DNA from: Nectonema munidae
Taxonomy: Eukaryota; Nematomorpha; Nectonematoida; Nectonematidae
Reading direction: 5' to 3'
NCBI GenBank assembly: GCA_030549495.1
Contig: JAUIRK010000759.1
Location: 52,044-116,043, forward strand
DNA: 64,000 bases
Position 1 is the stretch's first letter. Each line of letters opens with the position of its first letter. The notes under the pieces were generated by a model, which saw only the letters and a program-made list of their open reading frames with translations, had not been told where the DNA came from and did not search any database. Shown piece after piece: positions 9,860-21,499 of this stretch. Both the position numbers and the translations under genes were made by a program.

Positions 9860-11050
9860 TTAATTTCTCAAGTTTTTCAAAAATGTCGTATTAAAAAATT
9901 TTGCTAATTTTAGATTTGTCAATTGCATGCGTACATTTTTATTAGATTCGTGTTTCTCCAAATGAAGACATCTACAACTACGTGTGTAATATGCATGTAC
10001 CTCATAATAGAAATAAAATTTATTACTCCACATTGGGCAGCATAAATCCTTAAGATATTTGAAAAGAAACAGCATAACTTGTAATAATATAAAGATCGTC
10101 AATCTTCAATATGTTGGCCTCAACAAATTTTTCATTAGTGTGACTATGGCTTCGTAAATTGAATACACTTCTAATAATTCTTTTTTGAGTTTTAAGCAAA
10201 TCTTTCTTGTTAGCATGGCCCCAATCACTAGTACAAAAATATAACAGAGGTTGAGCAAGAGCTTTATACATTTTAATTTTGATATCAATTGGAAAAGACA
10301 ATAGGCATTAATTAAACTTTGATAGTAACATGTTTAATCTGGAATTTAATATTCTGGTGTGGTCTGTCCACCTCAGTCCCGAGTCAATAGTAATAGCAAG
10401 AAATTTGAAGGTATCTACATTCTCCAGCATGTTATCATTTATCATAATCTCTAAGTTAACCTTCCTCATTCTATTGTGAAAAAACCTTAAATACTTGAAC
10501 TTCTTTTCACTTATCTCCAAAAATTTAATTTCCAAAATCGCTTGAAGTTTGGCATTTATATTATGAGATTCCGAAGGTAATTTGAACGGAAACAATAGCG
10601 ATATATCGTCCGTCTGCGAAAGTAAAGTAATTGACATCTTTCAATGATAACACATCTTTAGGTCTTTCATATAAATATTTTAAAAAAATGGTCCCAAGGC
10701 ACAACCCTGAGGGACACCAATTTTGTCAAAACATTTAATTCTTGAAAGCCTATATTTACCTCAACATACTGCATCCTGTTATCTAGAAAAGAAGCAATCA
10801 AATTGATTGCAGAGTTGCTTAAGCCCTACTTTTCAAGTTTTAGGGAACCAAGAGTGATTAACAAGGCCAAATGCATTTTTTAAGTCTAAAAAGACCGCTT
10901 CGCAATTATAACCACTGTTTAGTTAGAACATTAGAAATATCAGAAAAAAATAGCCCATGAAAATCTTCAATAGAGTGACGCGTCTTACCCCGAGGCGGTA
11001 ACCCCCAAAAGTGTTCCTGTTCGCAATTGAAAACCAAAAAAGCTTTTAAA
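9860..11050 (-). pseudogene. L2/CR1-group LINE fragment: reverse transcriptase and C-terminal domain
   Basis: Read on the minus strand from about 11050 to 9860. TRHSIEDFHGLFFSDISNVL leads into the first palm motif AVFLDLKNAFGLVNH (catalytic Asp of FLDL kept; AFD changed to AFG). Then come LIASFLDNRMQYVEVN, a frame-shifted GVPQG-type block (VPQGCALGP across frames) and FAD/TDDISLLF in place of FADD, also split by a frame change. The connection domain follows (VDTFKFLAITIDSGLRWTDH), then QPLLYFCTSDWGHANKKDLL, KTQKRIIRSVF and FVEANILKIDDL, typical of L2-like C-termini. It is inactive, with several stops and shifts, and the 3' end is not sharply defined. Confidence 0.8.
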
Positions 11051-11109
11051 GCAAAAACGTAAAAAAAATTTCGGAAAAAAAGTACCCTCGCTACTGAAAT
11101 TTTTTGCAA

Positions 11110-12735
11110 TATCTATACAGTGTGTTAGACATAGAAACAAAACAAATTTTATTTCTGAAAGGATGAATGATAATGTGTAGTGTAGGTTTATTAGGCATTA
11201 TATTATACTGATTACGTTAACAAATGAGAAGAATTTAGAGAAGGATAATGATCGATATATGTGTGGTTTATCATGGTGTCGTTTTCAACCTTGATATAAT
11301 GTAGGATAGTTTATCTTCATGATTTTGATTGAAGATAGAAAAAAAATTGTTGTGGTTAAATTTTTTCAAATATTCTCCTTCTTTGTTTAAAATTTATTCT
11401 TTTTTTTTATTTTTTTTTGTGTTTTTTTTTTTTGGAATAAATTTAAGAAGGTATGTATTTTTTTTTGTTGTTTTTATTATATGTATATCTCATGTATTTT
11501 TGTTCGTATTAAGGTAAAATAAAAAATTAAATGTTGTGTGTTCCAAATTTTTTCAAATATCTCCTATTTTGTGTATAAAATACTTTTAAAAAAATTATTT
11601 ATTTTTATTGTGTTTATTTTCTTATCTTTAGTTTTTTCTTATATTTTTTTGAAATTTTATTTCTTATCTAGGGTAGATATTTTAAGTTTCAGATTTCTTT
11701 TTATGTTTATGGTCTTTTTCTAGATTTGAAGTTTTTATATTTATGCGGAATTGTCCTAAAGGTTAAATTTTAGTTGTCTTTGAAAATTTTATTTTTTTTG
11801 TTGAATATTTTTCGTGAAATAAAGATGGATGGTTGGGGAAAATTTTAAATATTTTATATTTTAATTTTGTTATAAATTTTGTATATTTTTGTTCTATGTT
11901 GTTGAAAAATTTATTTTAATTTTAAATTTTTTAATTTCTTTTAAATTTATAAATTTATATTTTTATTTTGAGTTTGTAAAATTTTTTTGTTTTGTATTTA
12001 AATAAATTCTTTATTTGTAAAATATAAATATTTCTATTTTTTGTAAAGATTTGGAAAAGTATTTATTTAAAAATATTGTTGATTTTATTTTTTTTGTGTT
12101 TTAGAATATGTGAAACTTTCCAAAGACTAAATTTTGTTTTAAAAGTTAGTATTGTTCTTTTATTTTGTTTTACTAATTGGAAAAATAAAAATTAGATTAA
12201 AATCTCTTTTCTAAAAGATGGGTTTTTAAAAGTTCTATAATAGATATGTTTTTTCTTATCCTGTTTTATGTTTGAAAAAAGTGAAAAATAGGAAGATAAA
12301 TTGGGGAAGGTTTTTTATAAATATTCAGTATTGCAAGATTGATGTTGATGAAGTTGATAAAATTTAGAGAAGAAGCTTTAGATCTATATCGTCAAAGACG
12401 TATAAATAATGGGAATTATTTGTGTCAGAAATTTATGTTGTCTCTAGTAAAACTTATTTTTTTCTGAAGAAATTGTAAAAAGATTGTGAAGTTTGAGTTG
12501 AAAGGTTGGATATTCATGGATTCTTTATCTATGAATTTAAATGGAGAAAAAATCAATCTGTGTGCAAGAGCTATGGTTTATATTTTTTAGAGATATCTAA
12601 AAGTCTCGCCTTACAAGATTGTGAGAGTAAATTCCTTTAAGAATTTGCATCCTTGACTGTTACATTCCTCAAGATTAGAGTTAAAGTAGTTTATATAATG
12701 TCGTCTCAAATTTGGGAGATCAATTGTTAGGTCAA
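11110..12735. other. T-rich, C-depleted tract without clear gene
   Basis: From about 11320 to 12330 the plus strand is dominated by T runs and has very little C; several 60-base rows contain zero to two C. Two long T-rich open frames (11329-11517, 11538-11723) encode only Phe/Leu/Ile-rich strings and are composition artefacts in my view. A similar segment (AAATTTTTTCAAATAT plus CTCCT) occurs at about 11362 and 11547, hinting at a diverged duplication. It lies between two fragments of one LINE family and may be an insertion. Confidence 0.45.
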
Positions 12736-12739
12736 GACT

Positions 12740-13000
12740 AAAGGGCTGTTTCGTTAAATAAATTTAAATCGGGCGTTGATACTTGTAATCGAATGCTAAG
12801 AGACTTTACTTCTTACAAAGTTCAAGAATTTTTTTTTGTTTTTAATTATTTAGATATCGCTTATAAATTGTATATAGAATAAAAAATTTATCGGTAAAAG
12901 GTGGGAGAAAGTACTTATAAGAGATCTGTGTCTAAGACTTAGTCCCTTTCAATGATGAACAGATGTAATGATCCTCTCACCCACAGAATCACAAAGGAAC
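12740..13000 (+). pseudogene. Probable piggyBac transposase fragment
   Basis: One frame reads NKFKSGVDTCNRMLRDF, then TSYKVQEFFFVFNYLDIAYK and, after a stop, STYKRSV. This matches the piggyBac segment K-x-GVDxxDxM...YxxxR(x)8FxxxLDxAxxN, and the later YKR...L...MMNRC resembles the following piggyBac block. It aligns with the much clearer relic at 19880-20400. The second Asp of GVDxxD is Asn here. Upstream piggyBac domains could not be read with confidence. Confidence 0.42.
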
Positions 13001-13353
13001 TTATTTCATTTTACGGGTCAAAAGATATACCTGAGATTGTTTTTTCGTGGATATTGTTTGTTTCTACTTGTAGCCAAAAAAGAGGAAAAAAGTGGCAAAT
13101 GAAAGGTATATGTAAAGAAATAATTTGTAAAGTTGTGGAATTTAATTTTGTCTTTTTTATGCTAACTAATCAAAATTAAGTATTTTTAAGTTTTTTGCTA
13201 ATTAATTTTTATTATTGTTTTATTATGAATAAAGTTCATAATGTGAAAAGAAATTTAGTTACTTTCTTTAGATGGCGTTAAGATCTAAGAAGAAAAAATA
13301 TACATTATTCCTATCAGTTTTTATTTTTGAAAAATTTGTTGTTTTTTGAAAAT
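13000..13353. other. AT-rich spacer
   Basis: An open frame starting inside the piggyBac-like fragment runs on to 13179 without recognisable domains. The rest is AT-rich. Confidence 0.4.
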
Positions 13354-15000
13354 TTACATTATAATTTTAACATAGGTTTTATATAAGATAGTCGACGTAA
13401 ATTTAGTTTGAAAATTACCATTGACGTAAAACTCCCGTTCCGTCTTGCGAAGGTTAACACGATACCCAAAATGCTTCAATCCAAATAAAGCACTTTTTTC
13501 AAAAAAATAGTATAACTGGGAAGTGATTATTTTTTCAAAGACTTTTGAAATTGTTGGAACAATAGCTACTGGCCCATAGTCCATAAGTGTAACGGTGTCA
13601 CCTTTCTTATGAATTGGGATTAATTTAAAATTTTTTAGTGCTTCAGGATAGTACGATTCACTAAGCATTTCATTGAAAAAATGTTTCAATGGAGTAACTA
13701 AAAAACACCTGATATGCTTAATGACTTTTGTACTGAGACCATAAAAATCTCTGGCTACAGAAGATTTAAGGGAGTTAATACGCTGTAGAATATCGTTACT
13801 TGTAACCAACCCAAAATTGAATGTTGAAATTGCGTAGTTTTCCATATCAAGCTCATTCATTATCTACATTCGTAATGTCCACAATATTATTAGAAGTCTT
13901 ATAGAAAAAATCCAATAACAAATTTGGCGTTTTTATATCATGAAAATATTTATCACCATCTTTAATTTTAATTAAGTTTTTCCTCTTATTAAATATACGA
14001 TTTAGTTGATTCCATACTGACTTAGAGGAACAATCAATCTTACTAAAAGCCTCTTTATAATATTCCTGCTTCGCTTTCCATATCATTTTTTTCAATACTC
14101 CATTCTCCTTTTGGACTATGGATTTATATTCTGAGAATTTATTCAGATTGTTCTTACACTTCAGCATTTTTAAGTACAACCTATTCCTGAAAGTAATCTT
14201 TTCAAGAATAAAGCTATTCATCCATTCATTATTGATGTTCGCCTTTTCAGTCCCTTTGTACAATTTAACACATTTATTGACACCCACTTTATGTTCTTAA
14301 ATAAAAGTATCCATTCTCTCCTCAAGCGAGCAGGATGAAAAAAGAACATGATCCCAATTTTTGTTCATGAAATAACCCAATAGAAGAGAAAAATAAACTT
14401 TTCGAAGAAATTAGATGATTCATCCTGTAAGTATGCAGACTTCAAGAATACCAGATTTAAAAAAAGGTAACCCCGTGTAAGCAAAAATGTTGTCAATTAA
14501 TGTACCTGATTCAGGTCTTGTAGCAATGTTTATGGTAGAAAAGAAATTGAAAGATGAAAGATTATCTATGAAAAGAGAATTTTTATCGAAGAGATTCACA
14601 TTAAAATCACCTACTAATAAACTATTATTATACCTTGTAGGACAAGTCTCAAGAAAACACAAAAACTCAACATTAAATATAGGTGGACGATAAATGTTAT
14701 GAACCATTACAAATTCATTGTGGGGAAGAATCACTTTCAAAGAAAAAACTTCAAAACTATAAGGAATGAAGTTTACTCTAAAACTTTCATACTTCAAAGA
14801 TGAATCCAATAAAAAGCCTAGACCTCTATGAGTGGGGAGATTAGAGGTAAAAGAAAGGAAGTCATATCCATTTTTACTAAATATACTAATATGGTCCCAA
14901 TCATGCAACCAAGTCTCTTGTAACGTGAAATTTCTTTGTAGATGTATCAAAAATCGTGCCCAAGATATTCCACAGTAAATCATGTTTTGACCCAATAGAT
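13354..15000 (-). pseudogene. L2-like LINE fragment: endonuclease, linker and start of reverse transcriptase
   Basis: Three successive minus-strand frames. 14995-14420 is an APE-type endonuclease: NFTLQETWLHDWDHISIFSK, HRGLGFLLDSSL, VMVHNIYRPPIFNVEFLCFL, SLLVGDFNVNLFD (catalytic GDFN) and ATRPESGTLIDNIFA. 14287-13853 is the basic linker (WKAKQEYYKEAFSKIDCSSK, SVWNQLNRIFNKR). 13860-13354 is the RT fingers (LIPIHKKGDTVTLMDYGPVA, IVPTISKVFEKII). The GTLIDNIF and HTxxLF-style blocks suggest L2/CR1-group affinity. The palm is missing. The neighbouring piece at 9860-11050 has the palm and C-terminus but partly overlaps the FGFR-type region, so these may be two copies rather than one split copy. The 5' end is lost near 15000. 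Confidence 0.85.
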
Positions 15001-15111
15001 TGAATGTTCAACTATACTGGGAAGGCAATTTGAATTTAATTCAAAAGGATCTATTTTATTATCTAATTCGTTTATGAGGTTGAAGCAGTTACTCATATTC
15101 ATTATGCACAT

Positions 15112-16258
15112 TTAAAACATAATTGAGATGCATTTTGTATCAAAAGCGTTATGAACAAAATCATATTTATTTTTGAAACAGTTTATACATTTAAAAAAAA
15201 CTCCTCTTCCTGCATTATCTTTGATTACACAGATATTAGAAATAAAGTTTAGTTGCAAAAGATATATCTTCTTTCCACTTTTCCTTTCTAAAGATAAAAA
15301 ACTTTCATTTAGATTCAAATGCTTGAAGAAAGACCAAGAAGACTTTCCAACCAAATGATTTAATTCAACTACTTTACACAGTTTTTCTTTTTTGGGGAAT
15401 AAGGGTTTTCCATATCCTGTACCATGAAAATTATAATCTCTTTCAACAAACTTTCTTGCAGTATACCACCAGGGCAAATAAGTAAAGATGGAAAAATTAA
15501 TGAAAGCTGTCATTTTTTTGATTTGATCTGATGATAAAAAGTCTCCTTTTTAACCAATAAATAATTATAACCATCCATCTTGTTCTATTAATAGAATCTG
15601 GTACTCTAAATTTTACAAAACTTTTTCCACCATCAAGATACATGAGGCAAGAAGTTCTTTGTAATCATTTCTAACATATTTCTTATTTAACATATCTTTA
15701 AAAAAGTTAACAATTTTACTTTTATCTTTACTTACTTCATAAAAAGTGTAATTGTATCTCTCATTTAAGGATAATACTTTGATCTCTTTTCTAAATTTAT
15801 TAAAAAGATCATATTCTGGTCCAGAAGTGTTGTAAATTTTCATATCTTCCCATACTTTTTTCAACAAAATTTCACCAAAATGATGTCTGCAAGGACACCA
15901 GAAAAGTGGCGTTTTAAGTTTATTCTGGATACAAACGCATGTTGCTTTTCAACATTAAATTTCTTTATTTCGCTATATTCAGATGAAATAGAATAACTTT
16001 TGATAAATTTTATTGTCTGCTCTAGTAGGTATATTTGCTTTTTGGTACTGTTTTTTATTTCTTCAACAACTCTTTTTGAACTGGCATACTTATTTTTGAT
16101 TGTTCACTAGAATCTTCATTTCCATAAAACTAAGATAATATAACAGAACCTGTTGAAACGTTAGAAGTCTGCAAGCTTTAATATTCAAGTGATCAGGTCC
16201 AGGAACATTACCCAATAAAGAATAAGCTTTATTAGAACTTCTAGTAAAATGAGGCATA
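15112..16258 (-). pseudogene. Second DTTxxNTG-family relic, internally deleted
   Basis: Minus strand, read from 16258. The N-terminal piece is NMPHFTRSSNKAYSLLGNVP, then LNIKACRLLTFQQVLLYYL and KRVVEEIKNSTKKQIYLLEQ. The central DTTxxNTG block is absent, apparently deleted. The frame resumes with TPLFWCPCRHHFGEILLKKV and YNTSGPEYDLFNKFRKEIKV. Then comes KFRVPDSINRTRWMVIIIYW (the PGxxxRxRWM block of the family), FINFSIFTYLPWWYTARKFV and a long tail ending near 15112. There are a few stops and frame changes. It lies directly upstream of the LINE endonuclease, where a LINE ORF1 would otherwise be expected. Confidence 0.7.
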
Positions 16259-16315
16259 TTTTAGAGAAAAAAAGTCAAACCAAGTTAAGTTTAAGTTTGT
16301 TTGTGACGTTCGCAC

Positions 16316-16405
16316 CCATCCTTTCGGATAACGTAGCCCGCCCTTAATGCGGAGTCCAGGTCTACCTGGACTTTCCGTCCCACTAAACGCCTACCGGCCC
16401 TTGAT
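16316..16405. repeat. GC-rich patch, probable repeat edge
   Basis: About 90 bases much richer in G and C than the surroundings (blocks such as GTAGCCCGCCCTTAATGCGG). It lies downstream of the minus-strand LINE at 16950-19440 and could be part of that element's 3' end or the end of another repeat. Confidence 0.35.
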
Positions 16406-16949
16406 ACTGCATAACTATACCTTTATATATAAATAATTTTACAAAAATGTATGTTATAAATATATAAATAGAGCTGAGCGAATGACACAATCCTAACGTG
16501 AACGCTCTCAATTTGGGAAACAATCTTAATGCCTAGTGATAACTGGATTACAAACGAGGTTAGAATCGGGAGGTCCCTAAATAAAAAAATATGATTATAA
16601 AGAGATATGCTACAAAAAATACAGGAGTTAGGAGTCATGCAATACCGTATATGTTATTAATAAATAATGTTTGATACAGGTTATAACGGTTAAGAAAGGT
16701 ATAGGCAATTTAGCGCATGCTAGGTTAGGCACAAACTAACCCTTGAATTTTACTCCATCCCATATATACATGTTATGAGTATATATGTTGTCCCTAGGAT
16801 ATATATTTTACAATAGGAAATGGAATATATAATCGGTCCTACAAACAGACTGATTCAGAGGCCAGATTACCGACTATGCATAAACTATAGCTCGTAACAT
16901 GAATCTGTTTTAGGACTTACACCTTGTTCCAATCCTAAATTTGAATAGT
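16406..16949. other. Non-coding; possible LINE 3' untranslated region
   Basis: Follows the C-terminal coding end of the LINE on the minus strand. No poly(A) or short-repeat tail identified and no gene seen. Confidence 0.35.
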
Positions 16950-19440
16950 GAGATCTAATACTCACAAAAAAACAGAACTATATCGCAGAACGCGGAATTC
17001 CCTATTGCTTGGGGGGCTATTGTATACGGGTTGTCACCTAGGATAACTTTTCTTCTATTTTTTATAGCATATACCCCCAAGAACGCTTCAGCCTGGGTTT
17101 GCGTGAGTTCCCAAGCTTGGCATAATTGTGGGCAATGCTTATGTGTCCTTAATTTTTCTATAAACTTTTTATTTAATTTCTCCAACCTTTTCTGGAACCA
17201 AGAAAAGGAGGTCGGGCTATGAGCAATAGTGAAAGGGGTGCCATAAACAGTCCTAAAAAGTGTATACACAAGATCATCTATTTTGTTGGTCCAAGTTGAG
17301 GGAAGGCATCCCAAAATGGAGTTACCATAAGTCAATTTCGGCATTGTTAGGATTTTAATGACCTACCGTTGTGGAATTGACCCCAAGGTCTTTAAGACAT
17401 CCATATATGGCTAGATCCTTTTTATCCTTCTTAATCCTTTCGTGAGCTTCACGGTGAAAACTAAATCCTCCATCCCAGTTGATTCCTAGATATTTTAGGT
17501 GGCGAACTCGGGGAATATTCCCTATTTTTGGGACAATTAGCGCCAAAGGTGATGAACTTGCATTTAGAGTAATTCACCAATACCTCACTAATATGGTATT
17601 TACGTCCGTAGGGTGTTTGCAAATACGAGGGACACGCTTAACGGCGTAATATACATACATGTCGTCTGCAAAACTGATTATCCTAGCATAGATAGACTTG
17701 TTGAAAGAGTCCCTAATGTCAGATATGTAGAGGTTGAACAGAAAAGGGCTTAGAGATGAACCTTGGGGGACCCCGCGTCCTAGGCTTATCTCCAGGAAAA
17801 TTCGTTATTTATTCTGATCTGGAATGTGTGTCGAGAAAGGAAACTGTAAACTACTTTGAAGATGATGACGGCACAAACATGCTACTGAGTTTGAACAGCA
17901 AACCATCATGCCCGACTGTATCAAAAGCCTTCTCCAGGTCGTAGCCTACTTAGAGGCCATCATTTAAGCTTTTTGCAACATCATGATGCAAGGTAAGCAG
18001 AGCATGATTTATTGATAGTCCTTTTTTAAAGGCAAAGTGTTCGTCTGGGATTATTGCATGCTCCTTGCACCAAGCATCGAGTACTCCAAAAATTAATTTG
18101 TCATACACTTTGCTCGGGCAAGGGAGAAGACTGATAGGCAGTAGGTCACTGGATTTGCCGCTCTTCTTACCAGCCTTTGGAACACAAATAAGTATAGCCC
18201 TTTTATAGCAGTCTGGGTATCTTTTCTTTTATAAAAGAGTTATACATTGCCAGCAAGACGTCCCTAAACCTAGGGAAGATTCTTGATGAATAGATTACTA
18301 ACTCCATTCCATCCCGCCGCTTTCCTAACTTTAAGCTTTTTAATAATTAGAACCAGGTCCTCTAGGATGAAGTTAGTGTCGTTCGTCGCAGGTAAACGCC
18401 TAAAAAACTCAATTTCAGAATTAAAATTTTTCGGACCTGGATTTGTCCTATACACATCTTCGTAATAATCAGCAAGCAGCGCACATTTATCTTCCGCCAC
18501 TATGGCTGTTCGGTCATTCCAAGTAACATACGTTGGACCTTTGCAGCCAGGCTTCAGCCCTCTAACCAGGTTCCAAAACATCGAAGAGCCCTATAGCAGA
18601 TTAAAGGATTTTGTGATCCTAGAAGTGGTTTCACCGAGCTTTCTCCTAATGAGTTTTTGTAATCAATTGATAAGATTCATTGTCTCAGCGTGCCTAGTGT
18701 GAATGTATTTTCTATAGAGAGCAGTTTTTCCTCGATAAGGAATAGGACATTCTTCAGAATTGGATTTTCGTATTTTATAACCCCCTTCAAGGGAACTGCC
18801 TCTCGTGCCGCAGAGAGAATAGCATCGTTAACACACTCCGCAAGTTCCTCACAGAGTTTTACTCATATGCACCTCATGACCCGCGGGGCTAAATTATTTA
18901 GTAGCGACCAAAACCCATCCCAGTTGGCTTGGTTGAAGGAAACCTTTTCATTTGTCTGCCTTGAATTGTGGACATAAAGAAACTGTGACAAACAAGGGCT
19001 TGTGATCAGAAACAAAGCAATCCTGGATAAATGCTATTGAGACCATTAGTGGTCTTGGATTAAAAGAGATGATTGCAAGGTCTAGCACATTCTTATCACG
19101 AGTTGGTGTGGTGAGCGTTTAGGTCACTTAGTAGTAGCACCTTATCGGAGGAGCGGAGAAATCTTTAGATAAATTCGTAGTCCAACAGAGGGTTACTAGG
19201 CAGGTTGTAACAACCCAACACAACTAAATGTCCAGCTCTACCAAGGTCACTTCAATGCCATCGAGTTTCCAGGGTCACTTATCGTGAAGCTGGAAACCTT
19301 TAACCACTCTCGCACACCCATTGCTAGGCCTCGCGAGTAGCTTGTACCCGGATGCACAAATGTCGTAAATCCGAGGATCCGGTACTTGGCTTGAGATTTT
19401 ACTTCATTTAGAGAGAAGAAAAAGAAGTCAATCTAAAAAT
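16950..19440 (-). pseudogene. GC-richer non-LTR retrotransposon (endonuclease plus RT), broken
   Basis: Minus strand, read from 19440. Endonuclease start: DFFFFSLNEVKSQAKYRILG, SRGLAMGVREWLKV, then LVVLGCYNLPSNPLLDYEF and SDLNAHTTPTRDKNVLDLAI, with FVSDHKPLFVTVSL. RT: LKVRKAAGWNGVSNLFIKN, SSDLLPISLLPCPSKVYDKL, VGYDLEKAFDTVGHDGL, GVPQGSSLSPFLFNLYISDI (intact) and IISFADDMYVYYAV (both palm Asp kept). After the palm come NIPRVRHLKYLGINWDGGF and GTPFTIAHSPTSFSWFQKRL. Coding is split by several stops and frame changes, so it is inactive but not very old. I cannot assign the clade; it differs from both the L2-like and CR1-like elements here and has a clearly higher GC content. Confidence 0.88.
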
Positions 19441-19879
19441 CAGAAATAATTTATTTTTATTATTAAAAGTTTATCAAATAAAATTAAATACAGTTTTATT
19501 TTCAGAAATTTTTTATGTATGCTTGTTCTGAAAAAAGAAACTTTTAGTTTAAATGGTTATACCTTTTCATTTTTAGACTATAGAATGAAAATTACGTTGT
19601 GAATTATATTTCAAATGGAGTTTGCATGATTACATAATGTTTTTTAAATATTATATATTATATTTTTCAAACTTTGAATATTCCATTTATATGTGCATAC
19701 AGATATGCAAAATTTGGTAAGTTTCTATTTCGTAGGAATGATGTTATAACTTCTCAAACTTTCTTACATTTGTATATATAAAGTAGGCTCCCTCTTCTTC
19801 AAAAAATGCCATCCAAGTTTTGCCAAGGTAAAGATGTAAATATTGAGAAAATTATATAGAACTTATACACTTATAAGAG
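19441..19879. other. AT-rich spacer
   Basis: No coding signal. It may include the decayed N-terminal half of the piggyBac that follows, but no domain could be read. Confidence 0.4.
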
Positions 19880-20400
19880 GCATCATCACTGCATATTTAT
19901 CTTTGAGAGATCGACATTTAACCATTTGACCGTTTGTATACCTCTATAGAGATAGCTGATTGGTTCCATAAAAAGGATTAACTTTAGTCGGTACAATAGA
20001 TACAAGAAGAAAAGGTATTCCGCAAAGTATAAAAAGTTTAGATAATAGAGATGAATTTTCTTATGAGTTTTGCTGGGATATAGATAGAGGATTTTTATCA
20101 ATTCATAGTTATCTAGTATTTTCTAAATCAAAAGGAAAGAAAAATCCAGACCCCCCCCCCCCCAATTTTAGGAATTACAGTAGACGATTAAAAAAGTAAG
20201 CTTGCAATTTTTAAACATTACGATTTTTCCAAGTGTGGAACGGATATAGTCCATCAAAGAATAAGAAATTATTCCTCAAATAGAAAAACAAAAAAATGGA
20301 CAGTAGCCGCTTTTTCTTATCTATTAGATACGGCAAGAGTAAATGCAGGTACTATTTTTGCTTTTAAAGAGAAAAACCCAAGAAATGTAAATTTCTTTTA
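19880..20400 (+). pseudogene. piggyBac transposase relic
   Basis: Plus-strand remnant of the catalytic and post-catalytic region of a piggyBac (DDE_Tnp_1_7) transposase. In order, across a few frame changes: DRLYTSIEIADWFHKK (DxxYTS block with the catalytic Asp), LVGTIDTRRKGIPQSIKSLD, NRDEFSYEFCWDIDRGFLSI, HSYLVFSKSKGKKN. After a poly-C tract come ITVDD, AIFKHYDFSKCGTDIVHQRI and RNYSSNRKTKKWTVAAFSYL with LLDTARVNAGTIF. GTDIV corresponds to the GVDxxD block. The N-terminus and the cysteine-rich tail are not visible. Confidence 0.88.
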
Positions 20401-20598
20401 AATGTTTTTGAATGGAAATGTTTTTTTGGATCTTGATTATCAAAAAGACAAATTTTCGAATAAAGTTTTTCTCTTTTTTTAAACTATGTTTATTATCCTT
20501 GACAGTTTTTAATAAAGGAGATCATTCACTTTTTTTTAAATACTGCCAGCAATTATTAAATAAAATATCAAATTTTATGCAGAAAACTCATGTTGAGG

Positions 20599-21488
20599 CA
20601 GGGATGGACCGAGAGGGGGGATAGGGGGATGCATACCGCCCCCCCCCAGCAATCTATTCAAGAAAAATTAAGGTTGCTGTTAAATGTAGCTTACATATGA
20701 AAAGTTTTAGTTTATAACAACTTTAAACATTAAAAACTTTTTCATTTTTTTTTTCGCTTTTTATTCAAAAATATTGTTTTTGATCATTACTAAACAATAT
20801 CATTCAAATAATATTTATACTTTTTTCAGACAAAAGACGTATTTTAGTTAGAAAATTACTTAGATTTCCTACATCTGTATTAAAAGTATTCGAATCTCTT
20901 TTCAAACTAAAATATCATAGCATTCTCATCAGCAAAATGGCCATACTTATTTTTAAATTATGAATGGAAGGATATATGAGAATCATTAAATTTTTATGAC
21001 CCTATTCTCCGTGTTACCGATGCTGATGATGTAAGAATTCAGTTCTTAGAATGGAAAAACTTCTGCGAAAAACTGGAAAACAAACCCAAAAGACCTAAGG
21101 AAGCTCTAGATATAATACCAGAGCGGCTAAAATATATTAAAAAGCTTTTGACAATTTTCTGCACTGTTTCTATCACTACATGTTCAGCAGAAAGAGCTTT
21201 TAGTTCTTTAAGAATTTTAAAGAACTATTTACGTAATCGTATGAGCGACGAGAGACTAACAGGACTTGCTCTCATGTACCTCCACCCTAAAATAGAAATC
21301 AAAATTGATGAAGTCATTGATCGATTTTCAAAGCAAAAAAAAAAGAAGAAAAGACTTTGTAATATAATTTTAATCATTTATTTTACATACGTTTTCAAAT
21401 TTCTTCCCTAATAAAATGTGTAAAATATTTTGATAATATTAGTATACCCCCCCCCCCCCCCCACAAAAGATTTATGGATCCCCCACTG
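20599..21488 (+). mobile_element. Internally deleted hAT element (890 bp)
   Basis: Begins CAGGGATGG and ends CCCCCACTG, with a perfect 8-bp target duplication TGTTGAGG at 20591-20598 and 21489-21496. Both ends carry long G/C runs (about 20615-20645 and 21447-21462), common just inside this kind of hAT end. Only the transposase C-terminus remains, so the element depends on a helper. It shares its left end with the isolated terminus at 4692-4720. Confidence 0.9.
20997..21410 (+). pseudogene. hAT transposase C-terminal remnant
   Basis: Reads DPILRVTDADDVRIQFLEWK and PKEALDIIPERLKYIKKLLT, then the dimerisation domain SITTCSAERAFSSLRILKNY and LRNRMSDERLTGLALMYLHP, ending in a lysine-rich tail. 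SAERAFSxLRxxKxxLRxxM is the signature of ZMYM/DUF4371-type hAT transposases. The N-terminal zinc finger and most of the catalytic core are missing because of the internal deletion. Confidence 0.88.
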
Positions 21489-21499
21489 TGTTGAGGTGA

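Noticed and set aside
11329-11723. Two Phe/Leu-rich open frames that resemble membrane proteins
   Set aside because: They follow from T-rich composition; no conserved motif. A mitochondrial origin was considered but no rRNA or NADH-dehydrogenase motif could be matched.
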